A stretch of 64,000 nucleotides of DNA from Paraburkholderia sp. Tr-20389 (GTDB lineage: Bacteria > Pseudomonadota > Gammaproteobacteria > Burkholderiales > Burkholderiaceae), in contig NZ_JAAGPD010000006.1 of the NCBI RefSeq assembly GCF_017104565.1, positions 226,129 to 290,128 on the forward strand, given 5' to 3'. Below, piece after piece: positions 39,878 through 50,323 of this stretch. Position 1 is the first letter of the stretch, and each line of letters starts with the position of its first letter. The translations under genes were made by a program, and so were the position numbers. The notes under the pieces are model-generated. The model had not been told where the DNA came from. It ran no database searches and worked only from the letters and a program-made list of their open reading frames with translations.

Positions 39878-41206
39878 TCAGTTCGATTCGGGGCTCAGCG
39901 CCAGCTCAGCCGCGTCGTGAGCGGGCTTGCGGCTCTGACGGCTGGCGAGAATCAGCAGGCCCGCGATCACCGGCATGCACGCCATCACGACCAGCGCGAG
40001 ATGCGAGTTGCCCGTCGCGGTGCGCGCCCAGCCGATCGCCGCCGGCCCCCAGAAACCGCCCGACAACCCGATCGTGTTGATCAGCGCAATCCCGCCCGCC
40101 GCCGCCGGACCTTTGATGTACTCGCCCGGCATCGCCCAGAACACCGTGTAGGCCATCCACATCATCGCGGTGGCGCCCGTCAGGAGCGCGAGCGTCGCGA
40201 ACAGATTGCCCTGCGTGAAGATCGACGCCACCAGCAGCAGCGCGCCCGTCAGCGCGGGCACCGCGCAGTGCAGGCGCCGCTCGCCCGTGCGGTCCGAGCT
40301 GCGTCCCGCGACATACATCGCGATCCCCGCCGCGACATACGGAATCGCCGCGTACCAGCCGAGACGCAGCGTGTCGCTGACGCCCTGCTCCTTGATCAGC
40401 GTCGGCAGCCAGAAGCTGATCGCGTAGATCGGGAAGATGATCGAGAAGTACGCGAACGCGAGCACGTAGATGCGCGGATCGCGCGCCACGGCCTTGAACG
40501 AATGATTGTGTGCGTGCGCCACGCCCGTTTCGCTTTCGAGCAGCTGCTTTTCGTCGGCGTTCAGCCAGCGCGCGTCGGCGGGACGATTCGACAGCACGAA
40601 CAGCGTGAGCACGCCGAGCGCGATGCACGGCAAGCCTTCTATCAGAAACATCCATTGCCAGCCGGCGAGACCGTAGACGCCCGAGAACGCGGATATCAGC
40701 CATGCCGACAACGGCCCGCCGACGATGCCGCCCAGCGGCCCGGCCAGAAACACGATCGCGATGGCGCGCGCCATGCGCGTCGGTCCGTACCAGCACGACA
40801 GGTAGTAGATCATCCCCGGCGCGAAGCCCGCTTCGAAGATGCCGAGCAGAAAGCGCATGCCGTAGAACATCGGCACGTTGTGCACGAACAGCATGCACGC
40901 CGACGTCAGCCCCCACAGCACCAGAATGCGGCTGAACGTCTTGCGCGCGCCGATTTTCGGCAGCAGCAGGTTGCTGGGCAATTCGAACAGCACATAGCCG
41001 AGAAAGAAGATGCCCGCGCCGACGCCATACGCCGCATCGGAGAAGCCGAGATCGCTTTGCATCTGCAGCTTCGCGAAACCGACGTTCACGCGATCCAGAT
41101 ACGCAAACATGTAGCAGGCGAGAAGAAACGGCAGCAACCGCCAGTTGAGCCGGTTGTAGAGGGCCCGAACGGCATCGTTCTCCCTCAGGGTTTGTATCGC
41201 TGTCAT
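39878..41206 (-). CDS. MFS transporter, anion:cation symporter (ACS) family
   Basis: A 442-residue twelve-helix transporter. YMFAYLDRVNVGFAKLQMQS in helix 1 and FFLGYVLFELPSNLLLPKIG in helix 2 are the ACS hallmarks (tartrate, phthalate and glucarate permeases). The ATG at 41206 gives MTAIQTLRENDAVRALYNRL; the longer frame is unconserved. It probably imports the organic anion processed by the MlrC-like enzyme, under control of the LysR gene 143 bases away. Confidence 0.9.
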   Translation of the reverse strand: MTAIQTLRENDAVRALYNRLNWRLLPFLLACYMFAYLDRVNVGFAKLQMQSDLGFSDAAYGVGAGIFFLGYVLFELPSNLLLPKIGARKTFSRILVLWGLTSACMLFVHNVPMFYGMRFLLGIFEAGFAPGMIYYLSCWYGPTRMARAIAIVFLAGPLGGIVGGPLSAWLISAFSGVYGLAGWQWMFLIEGLPCIALGVLTLFVLSNRPADARWLNADEKQLLESETGVAHAHNHSFKAVARDPRIYVLAFAYFSIIFPIYAISFWLPTLIKEQGVSDTLRLGWYAAIPYVAAGIAMYVAGRSSDRTGERRLHCAVPALTGALLLVASIFTQGNLFATLALLTGATAMMWMAYTVFWAMPGEYIKGPAAAGGIALINTIGLSGGFWGPAAIGWARTATGNSHLALVVMACMPVIAGLLILASRQSRKPAHDAAELALSPESN

Positions 41207-41349
41207 GTGCGTCTCCGGTGTCGGGTTTCGTACCCGTGCTTGCGTTCCGCCATGTTGTCGGGGTAAAAAACCGCGAGCAAGAGCAACTAAGTTCACGCTT
41301 CGTTGCCTGGAAGGCAACGCTTCGCTAATCGTCCCTGGAGACGCTCGTC

Positions 41350-42282
41350 ATGCGGGAAATCAACCAGCAAAGGCTGCGCTACTTTCATGAGGTGCTGACG
41401 CACGGCACCATTCGCGGCGCGGCGGACAGCCTGAACACCTCGCCTTCCGTGATCACGCGGCAAATCAGGCTGCTCGAAGAGGAACTGGATACGACGCTGT
41501 TCGAGCGAGAAGCGCGCGGCGTCAAGCCGACCGAGGCCGCCGCGCATCTGCTCGAATTCTGGCGCGGCTACCGTTCACAACAGGAAAAGCTCGAAGACCA
41601 ACTGCATTTGCTGAAGGGGCTTCAGCAAGGCCAGGTGCAACTGGCGGTCAGCGAGGGCTACGTCGATCCGCTGGTCGAGGAAGTGATCGCGCCCTTCTGC
41701 GCGAAGTATCCGATGCTCGATGTCGGCCTCGAAATCCTCGCGGTCGACGATCTGCTGAACCAGGTCGCCGATAGCCGTGCGCATATCGGGCTTGCGTACA
41801 ATCCGCCGCCGCATCCGCGCATCGAGTATCGCGCGAGTTCGGCGCAGCCCGTCGTGCTGCTGGTGAGGCGCGATCATCCGCTGGCGCAGCGCGGCGGTCC
41901 GGCGAGCGTGATGGATTTGCTCGAATGGCCGCTGGCGTTGATGCCCGCCACGTTCGGCATCGGCCACGCCGCGAAGATGCTGGAGTTCGCGGAAAACATC
42001 GAAATCCGCGCGACGCTCACCAGCAATTCGCTGACCGCGCTCAAGCGCTTCGTCGCGCATGGCGACGGCGTGACGCTGATCGGCGAGTTCGCCGCGTACC
42101 GCGAACTCGAAGCGGAAGAACTCGCGATCGTTCCCATCGATCACCCCTTGTTTCAGGGCGCAAAAGCACGCTTGCTCGTGAAGTCGGGACGGCCGCTCGC
42201 CGCCGCCGCGAACGAACTGCTCGAATGGATCTTGCGCGAGATGTCAATGTTCGCGCGCGATGCAGCGACGGAGGAAGGCTGA
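41350..42282 (+). CDS. LysR-family transcriptional regulator
   Basis: A 310-residue [44 protein letters not shown] (HTH), then an effector domain with a typical [15 protein letters not shown] patch. It is divergent from the MFS-mlrC pair; the 143-bp interval (41207-41349) is the probable shared operator region. Confidence 0.9.
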   Translation: MREINQQRLRYFHEVLTHGTIRGAADSLNTSPSVITRQIRLLEEELDTTLFEREARGVKPTEAAAHLLEFWRGYRSQQEKLEDQLHLLKGLQQGQVQLAVSEGYVDPLVEEVIAPFCAKYPMLDVGLEILAVDDLLNQVADSRAHIGLAYNPPPHPRIEYRASSAQPVVLLVRRDHPLAQRGGPASVMDLLEWPLALMPATFGIGHAAKMLEFAENIEIRATLTSNSLTALKRFVAHGDGVTLIGEFAAYRELEAEELAIVPIDHPLFQGAKARLLVKSGRPLAAAANELLEWILREMSMFARDAATEEG

Positions 42283-42433
42283 AATATCTCCGTAACCTTT
42301 CACGAGATCCGTCCCCCGTAATACGTCAGCAGTATGCCCGTTGGCTATCCGTCATCTTTGAAACTTTATTGGAGAACGCGTACAGGCCGGCCGATAAGAG
42401 ACTTGTCAGTCAACATGTACCAACGGCAAAGCA

Positions 42434-44161
42434 ATGGCGTTCCTCAATACATTCAAAATCGGTCCGCGCCTGGGCGCGGGCTTTGCAATCGTTCTGATTC
42501 TTCTCTGCGCGATCAGCGGTATTGGTTTGCTGCAAGCGTCGCGTATCTATGACGGCACCAATGAGATCGGAAGCAACTGGCTTCCGAGCGTCGAAGCACT
42601 GGGCACGCTGCGCAGCCGCGTCGACGACGTGCGGCGCCTGTCGCTGCGCGAACTGCTCGCCACGGATGCCAACCAGATGAGCGCCACGCGCGCGCAGCAC
42701 ACGGCAGCTGTCAGCGCGGTCGCGTCGTCTCTGGACGGTTATTCGAAGCTGGTTTCGTCGCCGGAAGAACAGCGGCTTTTCGACAGCGTCAAATCTTCGT
42801 GGTCCAGCTATCTGGAAGTCGACGACAAGGTCACCAAGCTCATCGACGCGGGCAGCGAAAGCGCAACGGAAGCACGGCAACTGACCGCAACGGAAGGGTC
42901 AAAGCGCTTCACAGCGACGCTCGATCTGATCGACAGCGACATCAAGCTGAATCACGACGGCTCCACGGCAGAAGTGGCGAAGGCAGGCGACGCGTTCCGC
43001 AGCGCGCGCATGTGGACCCTGCTGCTCGCGGCGCTCGCGCTGGCATTGGGCGCATGGATCGCCGTCGTCATTACGCGTTCGATCACGGGACCGCTGCGGC
43101 GCTCCGTCGAAGTGGCCGAAACCGTCGCACGCGGCGATCTGACGGCCGTCATTCACGTCGACGGCAAGGACGAGTTGAGCCAGTTGCTCGACGCGCTGCG
43201 CAACATGAACGAACGTCTGCTGGATACCGTGGGCCGTGTGCGTTCGAGCAGCGAAAGCATCGCGACGGGCTCGTCGGAGATCGCGGCGGGCAACACCGAC
43301 CTGAGCCAGCGCACGGAAGAACAGGCTGCATCGCTCGAAGAAACGGCCGCGAGCATGGAAGAGCTGACTTCGACCGTCAAGCAGAACGCCGAGAACGCCA
43401 ACCAGGGCAACGCGCTCGCTGCGCGCGCTTCGGATACGGCGGCGCGCGGCGGCGACGTCGTGAGCCGCGTGGTCGACACGATGCGCGACATCTCGAACAG
43501 CTCGCAGCAGGTCGCGCAGATCATCTCGGTGATCGAAGGGATCGCGTTCCAGACCAACATTCTCGCGCTGAACGCGGCCGTCGAAGCAGCACGCGCCGGC
43601 GAACAGGGCCGTGGCTTCGCAGTCGTCGCGGGCGAAGTGCGTACGCTTGCGCAGCGCAGCGCGTCGGCGGCGAAGGAAATCAAGGATCTGATCGACGAAT
43701 CGGTGAATCGCGTGAACAGCGGCACCGCGCTCGTCGACGAAGCCGGCCGCACGATGGGCGAGATCGTGCAATCGGTGCGTCAGGTATCCGACCTGATGGG
43801 CGAAATCAGCGCTGCATCGGGTGAACAGCATCGCGGCATCGAACAGGTCAACGTCGCGATCTCGCAGATGGATGAAGTGACGCAGCAGAATGCGGCGCTC
43901 GTCGAAGAAGCATCGGCGGCTGCGCAGTCGATGGCATCGCAAGCTTCCACGCTGCGCGAGCTGGTGTCGACGTTCCGTCTGCCCGCTGCGCAAGAGACCA
44001 GAACGACGCTTGCGCCTTCGGCATCGAAGCACGTTGCACGCGCCGCAGTCTCCATGCCGGCGAAGCCGCGCAGCGCAGCGCCCGCAAAACCGCACGTCTC
44101 TGCTGCGCCAAAAGCCGAACCGGCTATGAGCCGCGCCGAAGCCGACTGGGAAACGTTCTGA
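42434..44161 (+). CDS. Methyl-accepting chemotaxis protein
   Basis: A 575-residue transducer. Membrane helix 1 ([20 protein letters not shown]), a four-helix periplasmic sensor, membrane helix 2 ([20 protein letters not shown]), HAMP, and the conserved signalling hairpin [38 protein letters not shown]. It ends in EADWETF, the receptor-type C-terminal pentapeptide that tethers CheR/CheB. The sensor is of the Tar/Tsr four-helix (TarH-like) kind; ligand unknown. Confidence 0.95.
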   Translation: MAFLNTFKIGPRLGAGFAIVLILLCAISGIGLLQASRIYDGTNEIGSNWLPSVEALGTLRSRVDDVRRLSLRELLATDANQMSATRAQHTAAVSAVASSLDGYSKLVSSPEEQRLFDSVKSSWSSYLEVDDKVTKLIDAGSESATEARQLTATEGSKRFTATLDLIDSDIKLNHDGSTAEVAKAGDAFRSARMWTLLLAALALALGAWIAVVITRSITGPLRRSVEVAETVARGDLTAVIHVDGKDELSQLLDALRNMNERLLDTVGRVRSSSESIATGSSEIAAGNTDLSQRTEEQAASLEETAASMEELTSTVKQNAENANQGNALAARASDTAARGGDVVSRVVDTMRDISNSSQQVAQIISVIEGIAFQTNILALNAAVEAARAGEQGRGFAVVAGEVRTLAQRSASAAKEIKDLIDESVNRVNSGTALVDEAGRTMGEIVQSVRQVSDLMGEISAASGEQHRGIEQVNVAISQMDEVTQQNAALVEEASAAAQSMASQASTLRELVSTFRLPAAQETRTTLAPSASKHVARAAVSMPAKPRSAAPAKPHVSAAPKAEPAMSRAEADWETF

Positions 44162-44206
44162 AGAACGGCGCATCCGGGCTACGCCACGCGATGCGCCAAT
44201 CGATAT

Positions 44207-45547
44207 TCACTTATGCGTGACGGGCAGCAGCTTCATCGCAGCCGTCCGCTCACGCACGGCATGCGTCGCTGCGGCGCTCGCCCGGCTCGCCATCATCGCG
44301 CACAGACGGCTCGCACCGACTGAGCCCGCCACCGCGAACACCACCGGGAACAGCATGTCGTGTCCGAGGTGCGTGAACTCGGCGACGAGCACGATCGCGG
44401 TGATCGGCATATTCATCGACGAAGCGAGAAACGCCGTCGCACCGACCAGTGCAAACGCGCCCGTCGGCACGCTTGCGCCAATCAGATTCCACGCGCCGCC
44501 GAGCACGACGGCAAGCAGCGCGCCCACCGTCAAGCCAGGCGTCAGCAGACCGCCATGCGCGCCGACTCGCAAACTGCTTGCGCTGACGGCAACCTTCAAC
44601 GCGAGCAGCGCAGCCGCGAGCCCGATACTCAACTGACCGTCGAACCCGAGTTGCGCGGTGCCCTTGCCGTTGCCGAGCAATTGCGGAAAGTGCACGGCGA
44701 GCACGCCGATCGCCGCGAAATTGAGCACGTTGAGAGGAATCGTCAGCCAGCCTGCACCGGGCGCTGCATTGCGTGCGCGCTCCATGAAGCGCGAAAACGC
44801 GTAGGCGGCGATGCCGAACAGCGGACCCGCAGCCACCGACCACGCAACGAGACTGCCGCTCAACGCGAACGACGGAATCGCGTACTGCGACTCGTCGCCG
44901 AGCCCGATCCACGCGACGACGGCCGCAATCACCGACGTCACGAGCGCAATCGCGACCGTGGTTGTATCGAAGGTGACGAGCAGCACTTCGAGCACGAACA
45001 CGGCGCCGCCGAGCGGCACGTTATACACGGCGGCAAGGCCGGCGCCCGCACCGCACGCGATCATCACGCGCGTCTCGTTCGCCGACAGACCCGCCACGCG
45101 CGACAACCAGCCCGCCACCAGCGAACCGACTTCGCGCGGCGCGACTTCGCGGCCCAGCGGCGAGCCGAGCGCGACCGTCACGATTTGCAGCAGTGCATGG
45201 GCGAGCGTGCTCAGCATCGGCATGCGCGCGTCGGGCGATTTCACCGCCTGCCTGATGCTGACAAGCGGCTGACCGAAACGCCGCACCGCCCACCAGCCGA
45301 ATCCGGCAATCAAACCGCAGACGCTCATCACGAGCACGCGCCGTTCAGCCGACGCGCCGCTCACGCCTTCCAGGAAACTCTCGCCGCCGACGATCGCATG
45401 GAGGCTGTAGCCATAGGCGACATGCTGGATTGCGTGCAGCAGCAGCGCGAGCAGCATGCCGCCCAACCCCGCACCGACGCCCGTCAGAACGGTAACGGCG
45501 GCGAGGCGCGCCAGCGATTTGCGTTCGAGTGTGATGAAGGACGGCAT
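44207..45547 (-). CDS. ClC-family chloride channel/exchanger
   Basis: A 446-residue, multi-helix membrane protein of the voltage-gated chloride channel family. The filter motifs are variant: the GSGIP position reads FGQPLVSIRQAV, GREGP reads GSPLGREVAPREVGS and GIFAP reads GGLLTPGL. The gating Glu of GRE is kept. Such variants occur in a bacterial ClC subgroup whose ion preference is less well known. It is convergent with the chemoreceptor (45-base gap). Confidence 0.9.
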   Translation of the reverse strand: MPSFITLERKSLARLAAVTVLTGVGAGLGGMLLALLLHAIQHVAYGYSLHAIVGGESFLEGVSGASAERRVLVMSVCGLIAGFGWWAVRRFGQPLVSIRQAVKSPDARMPMLSTLAHALLQIVTVALGSPLGREVAPREVGSLVAGWLSRVAGLSANETRVMIACGAGAGLAAVYNVPLGGAVFVLEVLLVTFDTTTVAIALVTSVIAAVVAWIGLGDESQYAIPSFALSGSLVAWSVAAGPLFGIAAYAFSRFMERARNAAPGAGWLTIPLNVLNFAAIGVLAVHFPQLLGNGKGTAQLGFDGQLSIGLAAALLALKVAVSASSLRVGAHGGLLTPGLTVGALLAVVLGGAWNLIGASVPTGAFALVGATAFLASSMNMPITAIVLVAEFTHLGHDMLFPVVFAVAGSVGASRLCAMMASRASAAATHAVRERTAAMKLLPVTHK

Positions 45548-45692
45548 GACGACGTGGCTCGCGATTAAACCCTATGAGCCGCCTACTATAGGGTTTTCCC
45601 CTAAATACATCAAACAACTTTATTCACTCAATTGATGCATCCTGAGAATAGACTGGCGAAGCCTTGTGCTACGCGGCTCACCGCCGTCGATC

Positions 45693-47087
45693 TCACGATT
45701 CGCGCGGCAAAATCAGCTCCGCTTCGAGCCCGCCCGACGTGCGATTACGCAACGTGAGCGTGCCGCCGTGCGTCGCGGCGATGCTTTGCGCGATCGTCAG
45801 TCCGAGACCCGTGCCGCCGCTCGCCGCCTTGCCGCGAAAGTACGGCTCGAACACGCGCGCGAGCATCGCTTCGTCAGGAATGCCCGGCCCGTTGTCGCGG
45901 ATCGCGACGCGCACTGCGCGACCGTCGTCGGTGACGTGAATCGATGCCTCGCCGCCATGGAAAATCGCGTTGTCGAGCAGGTTCTGCAAACAGCGCTTCA
46001 GATTGCGCGGAAAACCCGCAACGGGCCGCGCCGCGCTGCCTTCGACCGTGACCATGTGGCCCGCGTCGCGTGCATCTTCGGCGAGCCCTTCGAGCATCGA
46101 ATCGAGATCGATGTCGCGGCGGTCTTCCGTCACCTCGATGCCTTGCACGGCATCGAGCGTCGCACGCACCATCGCCTCCATGTCATCGAGATCGCCGCGC
46201 AGACGCTCGCGCCACTGTGCGTCGGGCAGCATCTCCGTGCGCAGTCGCAGGCGCGTCAGCGGAGAACGCAGATCGTGCGACACCGCGGTCAGAAAGCGCG
46301 TGCGTTCGGCGAGACTCTCCGTCAACTGACGCTGCATCGAATTGAACGACATGGCCGCGCTGCGCACTTCGAGCGGACCGCTGACGGGCAGCGGCGGCCG
46401 ATAGATATTGCGGCCGAGCGCATCGGCGGCTTTCGCGAGATCGCGCAGCGGCTGCACCGCGAAGCGCACGGCGACGAACGCCAGCAAGCAGATGGCGACA
46501 AAGCGGATCAGATAGATCCGCACCAGATAGTCGACCACGAGCGAACCCGGCTCGCTCTGCATGCCCGCCTGCCCTTCGTTCGCCTGCACGTCGAGCCAGA
46601 CGCCTTCGCGTGCATCGGGCAGCTTCATTTGCACGTGGAAATCGCCCGTCGGCATGCGCGAATCGAAGAGACTCAGAATGCCTTTGTGCTTGCGCGCTTC
46701 GTCGCGCATCTCGGCGTCGATCACGCGCACTTCGACAGGCTCGCCTAGACGCCGGCGGACCACCCCGGAAATCAGATCGCTCACCGAGCGTTGCGCGAGC
46801 GATGCAGGTTGTACGGTCTGCGGCGTGTCGATCCATTGCAGCCGGTAACGCGCGTCCGCCAACCGATGCACGATGCCGTCGCGCGCCGCTGCATCGGGTA
46901 CGTGTTGCAGCAGCCTGACCGTATCCGCGAGACGGCTCGCGAACAGGCGCGCAGGGATTTCAAGCGTGCGGTTGTCGTGCGTGTCGAACCAGATCGTGCT
47001 GGTCAGCAACTGCCCGGCGAACATGCCGACGGCGAGTATCGTCACGAGCCGCCCGAACAGCGAATCGGGCCAAAGATGCAGTTTCAT
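45693..47087 (-). CDS. Sensor histidine kinase (EnvZ/RstB-like)
   Basis: A 464-residue membrane kinase: TM1 near the start (VTILAVGMFAGQLLTSTIWF), a periplasmic loop, TM2 (FVAICLLAFVAVRFAVQPLR), HAMP, the phospho-acceptor AVSHDLRSPLTRLRLR, and ATPase motifs LLDNAIFHGG, RDNGPGIP and GTGLGLTIAQ. Its ATG overlaps the response-regulator stop by 4 bases. The pair is homologous to OmpR-type osmotic or metal sensors; the signal is unknown. Confidence 0.94.
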   Translation of the reverse strand: MKLHLWPDSLFGRLVTILAVGMFAGQLLTSTIWFDTHDNRTLEIPARLFASRLADTVRLLQHVPDAAARDGIVHRLADARYRLQWIDTPQTVQPASLAQRSVSDLISGVVRRRLGEPVEVRVIDAEMRDEARKHKGILSLFDSRMPTGDFHVQMKLPDAREGVWLDVQANEGQAGMQSEPGSLVVDYLVRIYLIRFVAICLLAFVAVRFAVQPLRDLAKAADALGRNIYRPPLPVSGPLEVRSAAMSFNSMQRQLTESLAERTRFLTAVSHDLRSPLTRLRLRTEMLPDAQWRERLRGDLDDMEAMVRATLDAVQGIEVTEDRRDIDLDSMLEGLAEDARDAGHMVTVEGSAARPVAGFPRNLKRCLQNLLDNAIFHGGEASIHVTDDGRAVRVAIRDNGPGIPDEAMLARVFEPYFRGKAASGGTGLGLTIAQSIAATHGGTLTLRNRTSGGLEAELILPRES

Positions 47088-47800
47088 GCTTCGTACGTGA
47101 CGTCCGCGACCAGCATGTAGCCCTCGTTGCGCACCGTGCGGATCAGCTCGGCGCTGCGTGCCGCGTCCTTCAGATGATGACGCAGACGGCTGATGCAGAC
47201 GTCTATCGAGCGGTCGAGCGGCGTGTGCTCCTTGTCGAACACATGATCGAGCAGGAACTCGCGCGACAGCGGCCGGTTGGGATGATCGAGCAGCGTGCGC
47301 AGCGTGCGGTAATCGGAGCCGCCTAACGACACGACCACGCCATCCGGCGACAGCATCTGCTTCATGCGCGTATCGAGTCGCCAGCCGGCAAAGCCGATGA
47401 ATGCGGCCGCATCGGCGGGACGCGCGCCCGGCATGCTGCGCGAGCGGCGCAACACCGACTTGATCTTTGCGACCAGTTCACGCGGATCGAAGGGCTTGGG
47501 CAGATAGTCGTCCGCGCCCATTTCGAGGCCGAGTATGCGGTCGAGCAAACCGCCGCGCGCACTCAGGATGACGATCGGCATGCCGCGCTCGCGGCGCAGT
47601 TCGCGCGTGAGTTCGAGTCCGTCTTCACCGTCGAGCATCAGGTCGAGCACCACGAGATCGACGGGCAAGGTCGCGACGATCTGCTTCATCTGCGCGCCGC
47701 CGGTGGCCGTCGTCGCCTGATAGCCCATGCTGCGCAGATAGTCGCCGAGCAGCTGGCGAATGTTCGGATCGTCGTCGACGACAAGTATGTGGTCCATCAA
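47084..47800 (-). CDS. OmpR-family response regulator
   Basis: A 238-residue regulator: receiver domain (ILVVDDDPNIRQLLGDYLRS, phospho-Asp in VVLDLMLDGEDG, conserved Lys in YLPKPFDPRELV) and a winged-helix DNA-binding domain (LSREFLLDHVFDKEHTPLDR, IDVCISRLRHHLKD). Partner of the overlapping histidine kinase. It is divergent from the iron-ABC locus with a 191-base interval. Confidence 0.95.
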   Translation of the reverse strand: MMDHILVVDDDPNIRQLLGDYLRSMGYQATTATGGAQMKQIVATLPVDLVVLDLMLDGEDGLELTRELRRERGMPIVILSARGGLLDRILGLEMGADDYLPKPFDPRELVAKIKSVLRRSRSMPGARPADAAAFIGFAGWRLDTRMKQMLSPDGVVVSLGGSDYRTLRTLLDHPNRPLSREFLLDHVFDKEHTPLDRSIDVCISRLRHHLKDAARSAELIRTVRNEGYMLVADVTYEA

Positions 47801-47959
47801 AAGCTCTTCTTCCCTTCGTGACGTCGTCGCCTCGCGGATGCCGCCCAGCGCGCATTGTCCGCGCTACGGGCGGAAAAAAGCGGCTCAACACATTCCATTA
47901 CAAAAGTGGGCCGTCTCAACACATCGCCATTACATCTCGCCGCTAAAGTTGCGCCCGTA

Positions 47960-47979
47960 AATGCAAATAATTCTCATCC
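47960..47979 (+). promoter_or_regulatory. Fur-like box upstream of the iron ABC transporter
   Basis: AATGCAAATAATTCTCATCC matches the Fur consensus (AATnnnAATnATTCTCATT type) well and lies 12 bases ahead of the binding-protein ATG, overlapping the expected promoter and leader. Iron repression of the operon is likely. Confidence 0.7.
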
Positions 47980-47991
47980 AACAACTATATC

Positions 47992-49230
47992 ATGTCGATA
48001 TCCAGGCTTTATTCGGCTTGCGGTCGGGCCGCTTCGACGGCATCGCGCGCCGCCTCTTCAGTCACGTTCGCCGCACTTGCGCTGACGGCGGGCTGCACGC
48101 TCGTGGCCAGCGCGCCCGCGTTGGCGGCGCAACCCGCGAGCGCGACGGCACCTGTTGCCGTCACCGACCTGGCAGGTCGCACGGTGCGTGTGCCCGTCGC
48201 CGAACCGCAGCGCATCCTGCTCGGTGAAAGCCGGCTGCTGTCGGCCGTCGCGCTGCTCGAAGGGCAGAAGCCGCTTGCGCGCATCGTCGGCTGGCAAGGC
48301 GATTTGCCGCTGATGGATCCGCAGACCTACGACGCGTACGCGCAGAAATTCCCTGAAATCAAAACGATTCCGCTGATCGGCAAGGCAACGGAAGACAGCA
48401 TCAGCGACGAGAAAGCGCTGAGCCTCAAGCCCGATCTCGCGATCTTCAGCCTGGGCGGCCACGGCCCGAGCCGCTATAACGCGCTCGTGAAGCAACTGGA
48501 GGCGACGGGTACGACCGTCGTGTTCATCGACTTCCGCCTGCATCCTCTGCAGAACACGCTGCCGAGCATCGAACTGCTCGGTGCCGTACTGCATCGCGAG
48601 CAGCAGGCGAATGCGTACGTACAGTTCTATCAGCAGCATCTGGCGCGCGTGCAAAACGTCGTGAACCGCGTGCCCGAAGCGCAGCGTCCGAAGGTGTTTG
48701 TCGATCTGCTCGCGGGTGTATGGGACGCGGGCTGCTGCCACACGGCGGGCAACGGCAACTTCGGCGAGTTCGTGCAGGCTGCTGGCGGACGCAACATCGC
48801 GCAAGGTCTCGTGCCGGGCGTGCTCGGCGACATCAGCATGGAACAGGTGATCGCCGCGCAACCCGACGTCTACATCGCCACGGGCAGCCGCACGAAACCT
48901 GGCCTCGCGTCGTTGCGCGCCGGCGCGTTGACGAGCGGGCACGACGCGCGCGCGAGTCTCGCACAACTGATCGCGCGTCCCGGCTTCGACACGATCAAGG
49001 CGATTCACGACGGCAACGCGCACGGCATCTCGCACAACTACTACGACTCGCCGTACAACATTCTCGCGATCGAAGCGTTTGCGAAGTGGTTCTATCCGAA
49101 GCAGTTCGCCGATCTCGACGTGCACGCGACGCAAGCCGATCTGTACAAGCGCTTCCTCGCCGTGCCGCCGCAAGGCACGGAATGGGTCGATACGCCGCTC
49201 GCGCAAGCCGCGCTACAGGCATCGCACTGA
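47992..49230 (+). CDS. ABC iron-chelate/heme substrate-binding protein
   Basis: A 412-residue FepB/TroA-like (PF01497) periplasmic protein. The signal sequence (FAALALTAGCTLVASAPALA, cut near AQPA) precedes VTDLAGRTVRVPVAEPQRIL, LKPDLAIFSLGGHGPS and GGRNIAQGLVPG. A Cys pair in DAGCCHTAGNGN is a family feature. It starts the binding protein-permease-ATPase operon and has a Fur-like box upstream. Confidence 0.92.
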   Translation: MSISRLYSACGRAASTASRAASSVTFAALALTAGCTLVASAPALAAQPASATAPVAVTDLAGRTVRVPVAEPQRILLGESRLLSAVALLEGQKPLARIVGWQGDLPLMDPQTYDAYAQKFPEIKTIPLIGKATEDSISDEKALSLKPDLAIFSLGGHGPSRYNALVKQLEATGTTVVFIDFRLHPLQNTLPSIELLGAVLHREQQANAYVQFYQQHLARVQNVVNRVPEAQRPKVFVDLLAGVWDAGCCHTAGNGNFGEFVQAAGGRNIAQGLVPGVLGDISMEQVIAAQPDVYIATGSRTKPGLASLRAGALTSGHDARASLAQLIARPGFDTIKAIHDGNAHGISHNYYDSPYNILAIEAFAKWFYPKQFADLDVHATQADLYKRFLAVPPQGTEWVDTPLAQAALQASH

Positions 49231-49246
49231 ACGAACGATTGCGCTC

Positions 49247-50323
49247 ATGTCCGACTCACTCTCCGTGACCCGTTCAGCGCCCGCCGACGACAGCGTGCAG
49301 CCGTATCTGCGCATGACGCGTCTGCGCGCGCTATGGCTGTGCGCGGTCGCGTTGCTGATCGCAGCCTCGCTACTGTTCGATCTGCGTTCCGGCCCGTCCG
49401 GCTTGCCGCTTTCCACGCTGCTGCATGCGCTGTTCGATCACGCATCGGCCGATGCCGCGACGAATGTGATCGTCTGGCAGATACGCATGCCGTACGCCGT
49501 GATGGCGCTGCTGGTCGGCGCTTCGCTCGGTCTGTCGGGCGCGGAAATGCAGACCATCCTCAACAATCCGCTCGCCAGTCCGTACACGCTCGGCGTATCG
49601 GCGGCAGCGGCGTTCGGCGCGTCGCTCGCCATCGTGCTCGATGTCACGCTGCCCGGCATCGCGCAGACGTGGGTGGTATCAGCGAACGCGTTTCTGTTCG
49701 CTTTCATGTCGGCGTTGCTGCTCGACGGCGTCGCGCGCTGGCGCGGCATGAACACGTCGGGCGTCGTGCTGCTCGGTATCGCGCTTGTCTTCGCGTTCCA
49801 TGCGCTCGTTTCGCTGATGCAGTTCATCGCTTCCGCCGACGCGCTGCAAGGACTCGTGTTCTGGACACTCGGCTCGCTCGCGCGTGCGGACTGGCCGAAG
49901 ATCGCCGTGCTCGCCGTCGCGCTCGCCATCGCATTGCCGCTCTCGCTGCGCAACGCGTGGACACTCACCGCGCTGCGGCTCGGCGAAGACCGCGCAGCGA
50001 GTTTCGGCATCGACGTGCGGCGTCTGCGGCTCGGTACGCTGCTGCGCGTGTCGGTGCTGTCGGCGCTGGCCGTGTCGTTCGTCGGCACGATCGGCTTCGT
50101 CGGGCTGATTGCACCGCACATCGCGCGTGCGCTGTTCGGCGAAGACCATCGTTTCTATCTGCCCGGCAGCGCACTGCTCGGCGCGTTGATGCTGTCGCTC
50201 GCGTCGATTGCGTCGAAGACCATCGTGCCCGGCGTGCTGATTCCGGTCGGCATCGTGACGGCGCTGGTCGGCATTCCCCTTTTTCTCGCGATCGTCGTGC
50301 GCTCGCAGGGAGCGGCGCAATGA
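49247..50323 (+). CDS. FecCD-family ABC permease
   Basis: A 358-residue permease with about ten helices and the FecCD signature VGASLGLSGAEMQTILNNPL, ASPYTLGVSAAAAFGASLAI and the coupling-region GTIGFVGLIAPHIAR. Starts 16 bases after the binding protein; its TGA overlaps the ATPase ATG by 4 bases (ATGA). Confidence 0.94.
   Translation: MSDSLSVTRSAPADDSVQPYLRMTRLRALWLCAVALLIAASLLFDLRSGPSGLPLSTLLHALFDHASADAATNVIVWQIRMPYAVMALLVGASLGLSGAEMQTILNNPLASPYTLGVSAAAAFGASLAIVLDVTLPGIAQTWVVSANAFLFAFMSALLLDGVARWRGMNTSGVVLLGIALVFAFHALVSLMQFIASADALQGLVFWTLGSLARADWPKIAVLAVALAIALPLSLRNAWTLTALRLGEDRAASFGIDVRRLRLGTLLRVSVLSALAVSFVGTIGFVGLIAPHIARALFGEDHRFYLPGSALLGALMLSLASIASKTIVPGVLIPVGIVTALVGIPLFLAIVVRSQGAAQ

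Noticed and set aside
38348-41266. A 972-codon open frame on the plus strand across 38.3-41.3 kb
   Set aside because: It is the antisense of mlrC and the MFS gene, which have clear motifs; its Arg/His-rich composition is typical of high-GC shadow frames.
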